Of a DNA stretch of 64,000 nucleotides, positions 45,501 through 53,913 are shown in pieces. The stretch is from the NCBI RefSeq assembly GCF_036365825.1, contig NZ_CP142675.1, positions 2,736,501 through 2,800,500 of the forward strand, given 5' to 3'. Source of the stretch: Qipengyuania sp. HL-TH1 (GTDB lineage Bacteria > Pseudomonadota > Alphaproteobacteria > Sphingomonadales > Sphingomonadaceae). The translations under genes were made by a program, and so were the position numbers. The notes under the pieces are model-generated. The model was not told the origin of the DNA and did no database searches. It was given only the letters and a program-made list of their open reading frames with translations. Each line of letters opens with the position of its first letter. Within the stretch, counting starts at the first letter, position 1.

Positions 45501-46365
45501 GCGTCGCCGCCTCGTTGATGAGGTGGCCACGAGCGGCAACAGTAATCGAGCCTGGGGCAATCAGCGTGATGCCGTCTGCGTCGGCCAGCAGCGGCTTGAA
45601 GTCGACCAGCGCATTGCCGATGGGTTGATCAGCAATTGAGGGTGCGGGTTCATCCGGCAGCACGAAAGGCGTCAACAGCAGTGCATCGGGAATGATCTCC
45701 TCGACCTCCTGCCATGACAATTTCATTCTGGTTGCGCTGTCATTTAAGCGACGCTGGCTTGGCAATTTGAGCTTATGGGCAGGCTGCCCGGAACCGGGAA
45801 CCCAGCGCTCCAGCTCCGCTCGGCGAATGATCACGTCGCCAATCAGTAACAACGCCTGTGCACCTGCAAGCACATCTAGCTTTGGCTGGCCGTCTGGAAG
45901 TTCTGCGAATGCCTCCAGCACGACTTCAGTGTGAAAGGCAGGATTTTCCCACGTGGATTGAAAAGTCAGAAATTCACCATCGCGGGTAACTACCGGCGCA
46001 ACGAAGAAGTCCTCGATAGGGTCTTCCAGCCGAGTGACGTCTGCTTTCTTTAGCGAGACATTGAGCAGCATCGCCAGTTTTTCCCGATTGAGCTTCTCTT
46101 TGCCATCGGCAAAAGCGGCAATCAGTCGCATGGCCCAATCTAGTCGAATTGTGTTGGCATGAAATTCGGGCGTAGCCTGCAAACCAGCCAGCAATGAGAG
46201 TGTGTGCTTACGATCAATGCGGGTCAGCCATGCCTGCAATTTTGGGTGCTTCTCGCAGATTTCGCGCGGGAACGATGGAGGACGCATGCTCTCAAGCAGC
46301 GCTTCGATGTCGAAATCTGCGCTATCCAAGGGAAGGGCGTCGCCAGCATTTTCAGGTCGAGTCAT
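42568..46365 (-). CDS. Large uncharacterised protein with C-terminal PD-(D/E)xK nuclease-like domain
   Basis: 1265 residues, no membrane segments or signal peptide. I recognise no family over most of its length. The C-terminus reads GDIDVLAFSPDGKHAWVIEAKDI, giving D1148, E1163 and K1165, the catalytic pattern of PD-(D/E)xK/NERD-like nucleases. No Walker A motif is visible. The N-terminal 1100 residues are mixed helical and could be a sensor or scaffold. It is convergent with the DUF262 gene (46 bp apart) and is the last gene before the right end of element 2. A phage-defence effector is plausible. Confidence 0.75.
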   Translation of the reverse strand: MTRPENAGDALPLDSADFDIEALLESMRPPSFPREICEKHPKLQAWLTRIDRKHTLSLLAGLQATPEFHANTIRLDWAMRLIAAFADGKEKLNREKLAMLLNVSLKKADVTRLEDPIEDFFVAPVVTRDGEFLTFQSTWENPAFHTEVVLEAFAELPDGQPKLDVLAGAQALLLIGDVIIRRAELERWVPGSGQPAHKLKLPSQRRLNDSATRMKLSWQEVEEIIPDALLLTPFVLPDEPAPSIADQPIGNALVDFKPLLADADGITLIAPGSITVAARGHLINEAATHGMARRLQRNMLAEEAVRLRAGGFENLTEGPDSFAGNEVVRQKVTEVSRGHFVHFVLSMDGFQTWAAQGFSGMTEYGEKFFETVFEGARFARDAARKNPGFKDGMTILLLGGWGQGRMLEFEVPLDLRGWQFQYMQPVEAITLGSLDDAKLPDLRRIWLIDRIVHGMGFELQNPSGFLNLFQWWKESDHALVPEDEVELVPPCVINFGSDRLFSARVESAQASDRRAVPFPEGTVRRVMRVDPRSHFERLEPVYACIDAVQRGELLGVVLSGEWPVWVSRDVTGPRTYDEYENWRTILRWVEIVAAPQSGAILPKGDRPLLITLHIEQPDADHLTDTVADQEVRDAISYCIMTEGQSAELHIAAKWHHGLRRSDNFAEIILATTLLRCIAELRGTEVTTEDALEQVRRVVGSLDLRWRHALIAERPIEILRAHGLVNERYRHVPLSAAALVKCGSALSVPGAKPGQIIEGQDDCFDFLSRLQAELLASLCQTISRYNRESVVLTALEQYQIALAEQRSWETSARALRVIHGVDGDQKASFEQRNHINATIRACSILTEIAGSQATLDGGYELGTIDFDELQALALQIFAVSDLIPALRGGQIKAELRISPTGHLLHDHEFGEAALGSTVRLLHSQARADQSDAYDRLYEARDPAPGTPDPQFLNALQAEYGVPAEIFVQLGEFLVRIGIELQKSAFEIPRSELLARLSAMEIEGAPDFAPLIDRLTLPCRDGWDDIPEGAGKLDFDISRFDRRFSIIGRPLVAMTPDDNPLLAIAPGIVERAARHNVAGASAGGLQGNFWVSKAMRSYVGHAGERSGMEFNERVAAAVQAQGLLAAASVKPSACLNHKATDGLKRLGDIDVLAFSPDGKHAWVIEAKDIKLCRTLSETARRLSEYRGLTLPNGKPDNLLRHLNRVAYVRQHAADLAKRNKLPEVPQVHGLVIVDVPQPMTFVIASESKDARFVRIDSVKEVDWAPQP

Positions 46366-47140
46366 ACAGCCACTTGTTGTTTATGTTTTGTTCGTCGCGC
46401 AAGTTTCTTTTGCACAGCACACTTTCGTCCTTGCAAACCGCCGAGCGAGTCGGGGGGCTGCCCTTGCGGGCGACCTGCTCTATCCGCTGCGCGGACCGGG
46501 CCTGTAGTCCCGGCCCATTTGGGTGACGATCAGGAGCAGCTTCAGATTGAGCGGGAGATTCTGGAGGACGCGCTCTGTCCCACACATCTTGCGATGTGCT
46601 CCTGAGGGCGCGGCGTTCTCGAGCTAACCCGCAGGCACTCTTGCCTCTCTTATTGCCGGACGCCCGCTGGCCCACAGGTCCGCGCGCAGGACGTTCGTCG
46701 GCTTCGCGCCGCGCAAGGGTGCCGTCGTTTGTCCGGATCGCGGGTGCGATCCTTGCGCGGGAACGCCAAGGGCTTCGCCCTCTCGTTCCCGAAACCGTAA
46801 ATAGACGCCCCCGTGTTGCGGGCTGTGCCCGCCGGCCCGCGCCAGGGCAGCGATTTCCGGTTTTCCCTCCCCCTCCCATCCTCGCCGGAAGGCAGGCGGC
46901 ATGGCAAAGCTATGCGCGCCGGACGAGTGTGCGGCAGTGGATACGGATGAATTTGCGTGTGAAGGACTTGGTGTGTTGCACATTCTGGAATAAGCGCCAC
47001 GCCAGTCATCGCCGGATGGCGCGAGACCGGCGGCCCCGAGCTCACCAATACACAGCTCTGAATTAAAGGACTGACACGTTTGCTTGGTGCCGACACGCCG
47101 TGCGGGACGAAGCCGATAAGACGACTAACGATTATAAAAG
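46366..47140. other. Long GC-rich non-coding region near the right end of element 2
   Basis: 775 bp without a convincing gene. Open frames on both strands here are arginine/proline-rich and lack ribosome sites. The sequence from about 46660 to 46900 is very GC-rich, unlike the adjacent 1265-residue gene. A hairpin-capable CCGGG...CCCGG lies near 46494-46512. It might be a relic of a mobile element, a regulatory RNA or a transfer-related region; nothing specific can be supported. Confidence 0.5.
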
Positions 47141-47217
47141 TGGTGCACCCGACTGGATTCGAACCAGTGGCCTTCGCCTTCGGAGGGCGACGCTCTATCC
47201 AGCTGAGCTACGGGTGC
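47141..47217 (-). tRNA. tRNA-Arg(CCG), complete, inside element 2
   Basis: A full 77-nt cloverleaf with encoded CCA: acceptor GCACCCG/CGGGTGC, D arm GCTC...GAGC, anticodon stem TCGCC/GGCGA with loop CTCCGAA (anticodon CCG, decoding CGG), T arm ACTGG-TTCGAAT-CCAGT, discriminator A. It differs from the split tRNA-Arg(CCG) in anticodon stem, T stem and discriminator, so it is a separate allele rather than a duplicate. It lies 123 bp inside the right attachment core of element 2 and may replace the gene that element 2 broke. Confidence 0.96.
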
Positions 47218-47220
47218 TTA

Positions 47221-47242
47221 GTGCTTACTCGGTGCTTACTCG
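47221..47242 (-). repeat. Tandem 11-bp repeats upstream of tRNA-Arg
   Basis: GTGCTTACTCG occurs twice head-to-tail at 47221-47231 and 47232-47242, and GTGCTTA again at 47214-47220 overlapping the tRNA 5' end. They lie between the intact tRNA and the right attachment core. They could be integrase arm sites or copies made by slippage at the tRNA 5' flank. Confidence 0.55.
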
Positions 47243-47340
47243 GAAGGAAGTGCGATGTGAACCCAATTCGCAGTGCCAGAATAAGCCTCTGTAACTTAAC
47301 AGTAATCTCCAAAATATCTTGGTATTCTTAGCCTTGACAC

Positions 47341-47384
<44 letters not shown>

Positions 47385-47527
47385 TTCCGATGCCTTTCGG
47401 CGAGCGGGGCGCTTAGCAAAGCGCGGTCGCGCTCGCCAGCCTTAAAACGCCAGCCTCGAATCAAGCGCGGCGCTCGCGATGCGCGCGTTAGGCTTTTCGC
47501 AAGACTGGCTTCGTACCTTCCACGGTC

Positions 47528-47926
47528 ATGAGCGCGATGCCCCACGAATTCGACCTGGCCCACGCCACCATGCTGCCGCCCGCCGACAAGGGACCGCGCG
47601 CGGCGCCCAATATCGGCATTCTCGCCGCCCAGTGGGAAGCGGTGCACGAAGCGGCTGCTGCAGTGGGCAATCTGGCCCAGCTCGGGCGCGAGTCGGTGAC
47701 ACCCGAAATCGAGCAGCTGCCGCACCGCGCGGCCGAGCAGGGTGGCTGGCACTATGAAATGGTGGCACACGGGATCGAAGACCTCGCCGCCGTGATGCAG
47801 CCCGGTTTGCGCGCGCTGCTGTCGCTCACGGCGCAGGGCCAGGATACGACGGCTGCCGCGCTGACGCTGTGGCGCGAGTTCCACACCGCGCGGACGGCTA
47901 TCCTCGACCTCATCGACGCTGGCTGA
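47528..47926 (+). CDS. Conserved hypothetical protein
   Basis: 132 residues, soluble and helical, Ala- and Glu-rich, with no recognised domain. It is the first backbone gene after the tRNA locus and has the high GC and codon use of the other backbone genes. It precedes mmcB by 95 bp in the same direction. Function unknown. Confidence 0.6.
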   Translation: MSAMPHEFDLAHATMLPPADKGPRAAPNIGILAAQWEAVHEAAAAVGNLAQLGRESVTPEIEQLPHRAAEQGGWHYEMVAHGIEDLAAVMQPGLRALLSLTAQGQDTTAAALTLWREFHTARTAILDLIDAG

Positions 47927-48021
47927 ACGCTCCGCCCCGCCAGTATCGACTGCGCTGCCCGGATAGCCGGCTCAGCAGATAGCCCCTTGACCATGTTCGC
48001 TCTCTGTTCCAGTTCGGGGGC

Positions 48022-48501
48022 ATGACGGATTCGGTAACCACAGCGGAAACGGCGGCAGTTGTCGCACGCGGCATTGCCCGACTTTTTGCTCGCAACGACA
48101 TCTGGTGCCTCGCGGAAATGCCGCTGCGGAACGGCCGGCGGGCGGACCTGATGGGTATCGATCCGAAAGGCCGCGTGGTCATCGTCGAGATCAAGGTCCA
48201 GCGCGGCGATCTGCTGGGTGACGGGAAATGGCCCGACTATCTCGACTATTGCGACCGCTTCTACTGGGGCGTGCCGCCGGGGCTCGATCGCAGCCCGCTG
48301 GAAGGCGAAGGCTATCGCCCCGATTGCTGCGGCATCATCGTTGCCGATGGCTATGACGGCGAGATCATCCGCCCTGCGCCGCTCCACCCGCTGGCCGCCC
48401 CGCGCCGCAAGGTCGAGGTCGAACGGCTTGCGCGTACTGCACTGCGCCGCGCGACCGTTGGGCTGGACCCGCAATGCGCGCCCTGGGGCACACCCGACTA
48501 G
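48022..48501 (+). CDS. mmcB: MmcB family DNA repair protein
   Basis: 159 residues of the MmcB family (DUF2220-unrelated, PF06319-type). A restriction-like catalytic pattern is visible: D42 in RRADLMGI and E56-x-K58 in VIVEIKVQ. MmcB in Caulobacter is a DNA-damage-induced protein thought to be an endonuclease. The family block WPDYLDYCDRFYWGVP is complete. It is probably a stand-alone core gene. Confidence 0.85.
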   Translation: MTDSVTTAETAAVVARGIARLFARNDIWCLAEMPLRNGRRADLMGIDPKGRVVIVEIKVQRGDLLGDGKWPDYLDYCDRFYWGVPPGLDRSPLEGEGYRPDCCGIIVADGYDGEIIRPAPLHPLAAPRRKVEVERLARTALRRATVGLDPQCAPWGTPD

Positions 48502-48547
48502 CACTTCGCCTGTTCCCCCGCAGCCCGCGGCAGACTAAGGTCTGCAG

Positions 48548-49267
48548 ATGATGTCGGCCGCCATCCTCCTTTCCGTTCTCGCAATGACTGCGATCGTGGC
48601 GCTGCGCTATCTCGCCGCGAGCGGGATCTTCGCTGCAGTCACGCAGCGCGTGCGGCCCGGCTATCACGCCAGGCTCGGACCGCAGATCCGCCGGGAAATC
48701 GGCTGGTCGCTCGCCTCGGCGGCGATTTACGGCATTCCCGCGGGCGTGGTCGCCTGGGGGTGGCAGGAGCGCGGCTGGACGCAGATCTATACCGGGTGGA
48801 GCGACTATCCGCTGTGGTACCTGCCGCTCGCGCCGCTGCTGTTCCTGCTGGCGCATGACACATGGTTCTACTGGACCCACCGGCTGATGCACCGGCCAGC
48901 GTGGTTTCGCACGATGCATGCCGTCCATCATGCAAGCCGCCCGCCGACCGCCTGGGCGGCAATGAGCTTCCACCCATGGGAGGCGATTACCGGAGCGGTG
49001 GTGATCCCCGCACTGGTCTTTCTCATCCCGATCCATGTCGCCATGCTCGGCTCGGTATTGCTGGTGATGACGGTGATGGGCGTCACCAATCACATGGGCT
49101 GGGAGATGTTTCCCCGCCGGCTGGTTCACTCGGCGTTAGGCGGCTGGCTGATAACCGCCAGCCACCACCAGCGTCATCATGAAGAGTACAGATGCAATTA
49201 CGGCCTCTATTTCCGCTTCTGGGATCGCTTGTGCGGCACGGATCGCGGGCTCAGCCCCAACGCCTGA
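48548..49267 (+). CDS. Sterol desaturase/fatty acid hydroxylase family protein
   Basis: 239 residues with four or five membrane segments. The eight-histidine diiron motif is present as HDTWFYWTHRLMH, HAVHHASR and HHQRHHEEYRCNYG. Such membrane enzymes hydroxylate or desaturate lipids, sterols or carotenoids; the substrate here is not predictable. Start is ATG 48548 or the adjacent ATG 48551. Its 3' end overlaps the start of the DUF2141 gene by about 75 bases. Confidence 0.85.
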   Translation: MMSAAILLSVLAMTAIVALRYLAASGIFAAVTQRVRPGYHARLGPQIRREIGWSLASAAIYGIPAGVVAWGWQERGWTQIYTGWSDYPLWYLPLAPLLFLLAHDTWFYWTHRLMHRPAWFRTMHAVHHASRPPTAWAAMSFHPWEAITGAVVIPALVFLIPIHVAMLGSVLLVMTVMGVTNHMGWEMFPRRLVHSALGGWLITASHHQRHHEEYRCNYGLYFRFWDRLCGTDRGLSPNA

Positions 49268-49719
49268 ACCGCAGGGCGGCGCTCGCGCTGCTGCCGCTGG
49301 GTGCAGCGCTGGCAGCCGCGACACCGCCGCAGCCCAAAACCGGCGCGACGATTACCGTAACGGTGACCGAACTGCGCAATGCCAAGGGCGTGGTGCGCGC
49401 CTGCATGACCACCGACGAAGACCAGTTTCCGCGCTGCCGCGGCGTGCCTGGGGCGCATGGGGCAACGGCGCCGGCGCATGATGGCAGCGTGTCCTTCACC
49501 TTCACCAACGTCAAACCGGGGCGCTACGCCGTTGCGCTGCTTCATGACGAGAACGCCAATGGCAAGGCCGACCGCGCGCTGGGCATGATGCCGCGTGAAG
49601 GCTTCGGCTTCTCGCGCGATGCCAAGGTGCGCATGGGCCCGCCCAGTTTCGCCGACGCGGCGGTCGATATCGGCGCGGAAGATCGCGGGCTCACCATCCG
49701 GATGCGCTATATGCTTTGA
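49192..49719 (+). CDS. DUF2141 domain protein, secreted
   Basis: 175 residues if ATG 49192 is used; GTG 49231 would give a shorter overlap with the desaturase gene and is equally plausible. A hydrophobic leader (AALALLPLGAALAAA) precedes the mature DUF2141 domain, which shows RNAKGVVRACM, KPGRYAVALLHDENANGKAD and GFGFSRDA. DUF2141 proteins are periplasmic beta-sandwich proteins of unknown function that often accompany lipid- or carotenoid-modifying enzymes. The overlap suggests co-translation. Confidence 0.75.
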   Translation: MQLRPLFPLLGSLVRHGSRAQPQRLNRRAALALLPLGAALAAATPPQPKTGATITVTVTELRNAKGVVRACMTTDEDQFPRCRGVPGAHGATAPAHDGSVSFTFTNVKPGRYAVALLHDENANGKADRALGMMPREGFGFSRDAKVRMGPPSFADAAVDIGAEDRGLTIRMRYML

Positions 49720-49821
49720 GGTCCCGCGCGCTGGTCATATCCGCAGGCAATACGCTTTACGATATGTTTACCACGCGCGCCGCATACCCCTGCAGAATGA
49801 GTAAAATGCGGGGACTACGCA

Positions 49822-51828
49822 GTGATTGACAGGCTAGGCGGCTATTTTGGCTCGCGCGATGCGGAGGAGGACTTCGACGACGACTATGTCGAGGAGTCCG
49901 ACGCCGAGCTCGATCCGCCGCCCTCGCCGGTCGGACAGGACGAGCGCCGCATGCAGGTGCGCGCCTACAACCACTGGGCCAGCCTCCTCGGCGATCTCGA
50001 CTTTCCGCATATTGCTGACCTCCACCCCGAACAGCTGGGCGATTTCGGCCCCTATTCGGTGCTGCTCGACCTGGCGGACAATGTCGACGATCCGATGGTC
50101 CGCTTCGTCGGCGCCGAACTGGCGTATGAATGCGATTTCGACGGCGGTCCCGCGCTGCTGTCGCAAGTACCCGGACGTTCGGTACTGAGCCGGATCACCG
50201 ACCATTACATGCAGATCCTCGCCAACCAGGCGCCGATCGGCTTCGAGGCCGAATTCATCGATGCGAGCGGCGTACCGGTGCTCTATCGCGGGATCCTGCT
50301 GCCCTATTCGAGCAACAACCAGACGATCGATTTCATCTACGGCGTGATCAACTGGAAGGAAATGGCCGACCAGCAAACCGCCGACGAGCTCTTGCTGGCG
50401 ATCGACCGGTCGCTCGGGAGCGCACCGGACTACGGCAACACCGTCGAAACCGCCGAAACGCTGACGACCAATGCGCGCGCCGAATATGGCGAAGACGTGC
50501 TCGAACTCGGGAACGCAGAGATGATGGAAAGCCATGGACACGGCGCATTGCCGCAGCCCGCATTCGGTTCGCTCGATGACGAACCGGAAGAGGTCGCGGT
50601 GGAAGCAAGCGCCCGCCCCGCTCCGTCCGGCCCGCGCCTCGATGCGCTCGGCAATCCGCTGGGCAGCCCGATTGCCGACGACATTGGGCCGGGCGACGAT
50701 GGCCCCGAGTTCGACAACAGCATCAAGACCGCCGCCGATTACGGCCTGCCCGAATGGGACGAAGAGGAAGAAGGCGAGGACGATGTTGCCGATGTCGTCA
50801 ATCCACTGGCCGATGAAGAGACATCGAGCAGCCTGATCTCGCTGGTAAGCCGCGGCGAGCGGGCCAAGAAGAGCGTCGACCTGACGGGCGACGAGGCTGC
50901 GCCGCCCATACCGCAGGCCTTCCATGGCGAAGACGCGGCGTTCCCGCCGCCCATGCCCACCGCCTACGAGGCTCCCGCTGGGCACTGGCTCGAGCCGATG
51001 GCCGAGACGGACGAGGGAGAACCCGAGGGAGACGACACCGAATTCGCGATCGTCGCTGGCGGGGAAGTGGACGATTACGAGCCGGCATTCGCGGACCAGC
51101 CGCTATACGACGAGCCGGATGTACCCACCGCACCGCTAGACGAAGCCATCGGCTACGCTGCCGAAGAAGGGCCTCGCGACGAGGCTCAGGCCGAAGCGCC
51201 GGTCGAGGAGGATAGGGCCGCCCCCGAAGGCCTATACGACAGCCTCGCCGCAGCGCGCGAAATGGCGCAGGCCGCGCAGAGCACCGAAGATCGCAGCCGC
51301 AAGACGCTGTATGCCGCGGTTGGCCGCGCCTATGATTTCAGCCTCGAGGCACAGCACAACCCCGCCGAATTCGACGAGTTGCTGGCGAGCAACAGCCTGA
51401 CCTATCAGGACCGCGCGCCGATGACCCCGGTGGTCAAGCTCGTCTTCGGCGCCGATTACGATAAGACCCGCCTCACCGAATACGCCGCCGTGCTGACGCA
51501 TGCCCACCGCGTGGGTGTCGAACGCGGCACGCTCGCCACTTTCCTGCGCGAGGCCGAAGGCGGCCTCAAGGGCATCGTCAATGAAGAACGCCGCCTGCGC
51601 AAGGAAGAGCAGGGCAAGCCGGTCGAGGACAAGAAGGCAGTCCGCGCCGGTCTTGCACGCAAGCTGCGCGCACTCGACTCGCTGTCGCTCGACGAGCTGG
51701 GCGGGGACGGCGCCGAATTCGCGCTGGTCATGGTCCGCCGCACGCCCGACGGCGACGTGGAAGTGATCGGCGAAGTGCCCGAGGATGTGCCGCTGGTCGA
51801 ACGCGCCGCGCGCAAGCTGCTCGGCTAG
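49822..51828 (+). CDS. PAS-domain protein with long acidic linker
   Basis: 668 residues with GTG start. Residues about 45-185 form a PAS_5-type domain (NHWASLLGDLDFPHIADL, FEAEFIDASGVPVLYRGILLP). A very acidic, proline-rich, low-complexity linker covers about 250-480. A conserved helical C-terminus (about 480-668, AVGRAYDFSLEAQHNP to the end) follows. No kinase, cyclase or HTH domain is seen, so it may be a scaffold or a sensor acting through partners. It ends just before a strong hairpin. Confidence 0.72.
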   Translation: MIDRLGGYFGSRDAEEDFDDDYVEESDAELDPPPSPVGQDERRMQVRAYNHWASLLGDLDFPHIADLHPEQLGDFGPYSVLLDLADNVDDPMVRFVGAELAYECDFDGGPALLSQVPGRSVLSRITDHYMQILANQAPIGFEAEFIDASGVPVLYRGILLPYSSNNQTIDFIYGVINWKEMADQQTADELLLAIDRSLGSAPDYGNTVETAETLTTNARAEYGEDVLELGNAEMMESHGHGALPQPAFGSLDDEPEEVAVEASARPAPSGPRLDALGNPLGSPIADDIGPGDDGPEFDNSIKTAADYGLPEWDEEEEGEDDVADVVNPLADEETSSSLISLVSRGERAKKSVDLTGDEAAPPIPQAFHGEDAAFPPPMPTAYEAPAGHWLEPMAETDEGEPEGDDTEFAIVAGGEVDDYEPAFADQPLYDEPDVPTAPLDEAIGYAAEEGPRDEAQAEAPVEEDRAAPEGLYDSLAAAREMAQAAQSTEDRSRKTLYAAVGRAYDFSLEAQHNPAEFDELLASNSLTYQDRAPMTPVVKLVFGADYDKTRLTEYAAVLTHAHRVGVERGTLATFLREAEGGLKGIVNEERRLRKEEQGKPVEDKKAVRAGLARKLRALDSLSLDELGGDGAEFALVMVRRTPDGDVEVIGEVPEDVPLVERAARKLLG

Positions 51829-51855
51829 AAACCCGCTCCGGACAAAAGGCTTGTC

Positions 51856-51886
51856 GCCCCCGCGCTGCACCGGCTAGCGCGGGGGC
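51856..51886 (+). terminator. Strong hairpin before the App1 start codon
   Basis: GCCCCCGCGCT (51856-51866) and AGCGCGGGGGC (51876-51886) form a perfect 11-bp stem with a 9-nt loop. It ends one base before ATG 51888 and hides the only GGGGG ribosome-site-like sequence. It lacks a T-run. It may end transcription of the PAS gene with Rho or shut off App1 translation when folded. Confidence 0.55.
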
Positions 51887-51887
51887 G

Positions 51888-52991
51888 ATGCCGTTTCTGC
51901 CTACCGCGCCCGTCCGTATCCAGCCCTATTTCGGTTATCGGAACCGCAGCCGCCTGCGCCTTACCGCGCGGGCCTTGCGATCCCGCGTGGGCAAGTTCGA
52001 GAAACGCGGCAAATGGCGCGCGGCGAAGACCATGCTGGGGCAGTTCGCCAGCCACGAAGTCGCCGAATTCCCGGTCGAGCTCGAAATTGCGCGGCCGGGC
52101 GAGGCAAGCCAGCGCCACCAGGGGCTGACCGATGGCGAGGGCTTCGTCCATTTCGATATCCGGCTCGATCCCGAGTGGGAATATGATGTGCACCCCGCCT
52201 GGGAGACGGTGGTCATCCACTGGCAGGCCAATGGCGCGGACCAGTGCCTCGATGCGCATGTCCTCGCGCCTGGAGACGACACCGGCCTCGCGGTGATTTC
52301 GGACATTGACGATACGATCATCGAAACCGGGATCACCGGCGATTTTCGCGCCGTGCTGCGCAACTGGCGGCGCGTCCTCATGGAAATGCCGGCCGAACGG
52401 ATTCTCGTGCCCGGGGCGGATGTATTCTACAACGCGCTCGGCGGCGGCAAGGTGCTGGCCGATGGCAGCGGCCATGCCGGGACACGCCAGCCGGCCACCC
52501 ACCGCCCGTTCTTCTATGTCTCGTCGAGCCCGTGGAACCTGTTCAGCTATCTCGTGACCTATATCCGCGGGCGCGGCCTGCCACTGGGCCCGATCGCGCT
52601 GCGTGACTGGGGCCTCAACCGCGATACCTTCGGTTCCTCGAGCCACGGCGCGCACAAACGGGCCGCGATCGACGGCATCCTCGCCACCTACCCAGACATG
52701 AAGTTCGCGCTGATCGGCGACGACAGCCAGGGCGACCTGACCGCCTTTGCCGATGTCGCGCTGGAGAACCCGGGCCGGGTCCGTGCGATCTTCATTCGCA
52801 AGGTCGGCGAGCGGATGACTCCCGACGAACTAACCGCGAAGGCCAATCTCGAGGCGGCAAAAGTGCCATTATGGCACGGAAACAGCTATGATACCGGGCA
52901 CAATTTCCTCGCTTCGATCGGCCTGCTCGCCGATGATGAGGCCAAGGCGATCGTCGATACGGTCGAAGCAACGGACCCGGAACTGGCATGA
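51888..52991 (+). CDS. App1-family phosphatase (DUF2183)
   Basis: 367 residues. The HAD-like phosphatase signature is D139-I-D141-D142-T (VISDIDDTIIETG), with later blocks FFYVSSSPWNLF and ALIGDDSQGDL. App1 of yeast is a phosphatidate phosphatase; bacterial members are uncharacterised and presumed to act on lipid phosphates. The N-terminal 130 residues form a beta domain typical of the family. It overlaps the esterase gene by 4 bases (ATGA). Confidence 0.85.
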   Translation: MPFLPTAPVRIQPYFGYRNRSRLRLTARALRSRVGKFEKRGKWRAAKTMLGQFASHEVAEFPVELEIARPGEASQRHQGLTDGEGFVHFDIRLDPEWEYDVHPAWETVVIHWQANGADQCLDAHVLAPGDDTGLAVISDIDDTIIETGITGDFRAVLRNWRRVLMEMPAERILVPGADVFYNALGGGKVLADGSGHAGTRQPATHRPFFYVSSSPWNLFSYLVTYIRGRGLPLGPIALRDWGLNRDTFGSSSHGAHKRAAIDGILATYPDMKFALIGDDSQGDLTAFADVALENPGRVRAIFIRKVGERMTPDELTAKANLEAAKVPLWHGNSYDTGHNFLASIGLLADDEAKAIVDTVEATDPELA

Positions 52992-53902
52992 GGCGCACTA
53001 TGAAAATCCTGCTCGGACTGGTGGTCGTCCTCCTGCTCGCAAGCGGCGCCTTCTTATGGGCGGTCCGCAGCAATGGTCCGGCCGTGCTCGACGGGATCGA
53101 CCGCGTGACCGGCGGATCGCGCGGGATCACGCTGGTGTCGGATGCGCGTTACGGCGAGCATCCCGCGCAGAAGCTGCGCATCTACGCGCCCGCCGGGGCC
53201 GATACACCGCTCCCGATCCTGATCTTCGTCCATGGCGGCAGCTGGAGCTGGGGCGATCCGGACGATTACAGTTTCATCGCCCGCGCGCTGGCACCCGAAG
53301 GCTTCCTAGTCGTGCTGGCGGGCTATCGCCTCGCCGAGGACGGGCGCTATCCCGCCATGCTCGAAGATACCGCTGCGGCAATCCGCGAAACCGCGCGGCT
53401 GGCGTCGCAATATGGCGGTGATCCGACGCGCATCGTCGTCGCCGGGCATTCGGCGGGGGCCTATAATGTCGTGCAGGTCGCGCTGGAGGAGAAATGGCTC
53501 GCGGGCAGCGGTGTGAAGCTCAGCGGCGCAGTTGGCCTCGCGGGGCCCTACGACTTCTTCCCCTATGATAAACCATCGAGCCGCGAAGCATTCGGGTCGG
53601 TTGGCGCGGGAAGCGAGACGCAGCCGGTCAATCATGTGCGCGCCGGGGCCCCGCCCATGCTGCTGATCCACGGCGAGGACGACACGCTGGTCAAACCGCG
53701 CAACACCCGCGCGCTGGCAGCGGCGCTGAAACAAGCGGGCAGCGCGGTCGAAACGCGCTTTCACGCGGGCTTCGATCACAATGCGCCGCTGATCTCGCTG
53801 GCGAGTCCCTGGCGCGGGTCGCGCGATATCGACGAAGCAATCCTCGCCTTCGCGCGGCGGGTGACCGATCTTTCATTTCCGGTTCAGGCCGAAAGGCCTT
53901 AG
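52988..53902 (+). CDS. Alpha/beta hydrolase, carboxylesterase-like, membrane anchored
   Basis: 304 residues from the ATG overlapping the App1 stop; ATG 53000 is an alternative. One N-terminal hydrophobic segment (about residues 6-26) suggests an uncleaved anchor. The oxyanion loop is HGGSW (H82), the nucleophile S155 is in AGHSAGAY, the acid lies in GEDDTLV and the histidine in FDHNAPL. The HGG motif is typical of hormone-sensitive-lipase-type esterases. Substrate unknown. Confidence 0.85.
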   Translation: MRRTMKILLGLVVVLLLASGAFLWAVRSNGPAVLDGIDRVTGGSRGITLVSDARYGEHPAQKLRIYAPAGADTPLPILIFVHGGSWSWGDPDDYSFIARALAPEGFLVVLAGYRLAEDGRYPAMLEDTAAAIRETARLASQYGGDPTRIVVAGHSAGAYNVVQVALEEKWLAGSGVKLSGAVGLAGPYDFFPYDKPSSREAFGSVGAGSETQPVNHVRAGAPPMLLIHGEDDTLVKPRNTRALAAALKQAGSAVETRFHAGFDHNAPLISLASPWRGSRDIDEAILAFARRVTDLSFPVQAERP

Positions 53903-53913
53903 GCTGCGCGCCG

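Noticed and set aside
46352..47096. Several frames of 120-175 codons in the GC-rich block before the tRNA
   Set aside because: Arg/Pro/Ala-rich low-complexity translations on all frames, no start signals, no domain.
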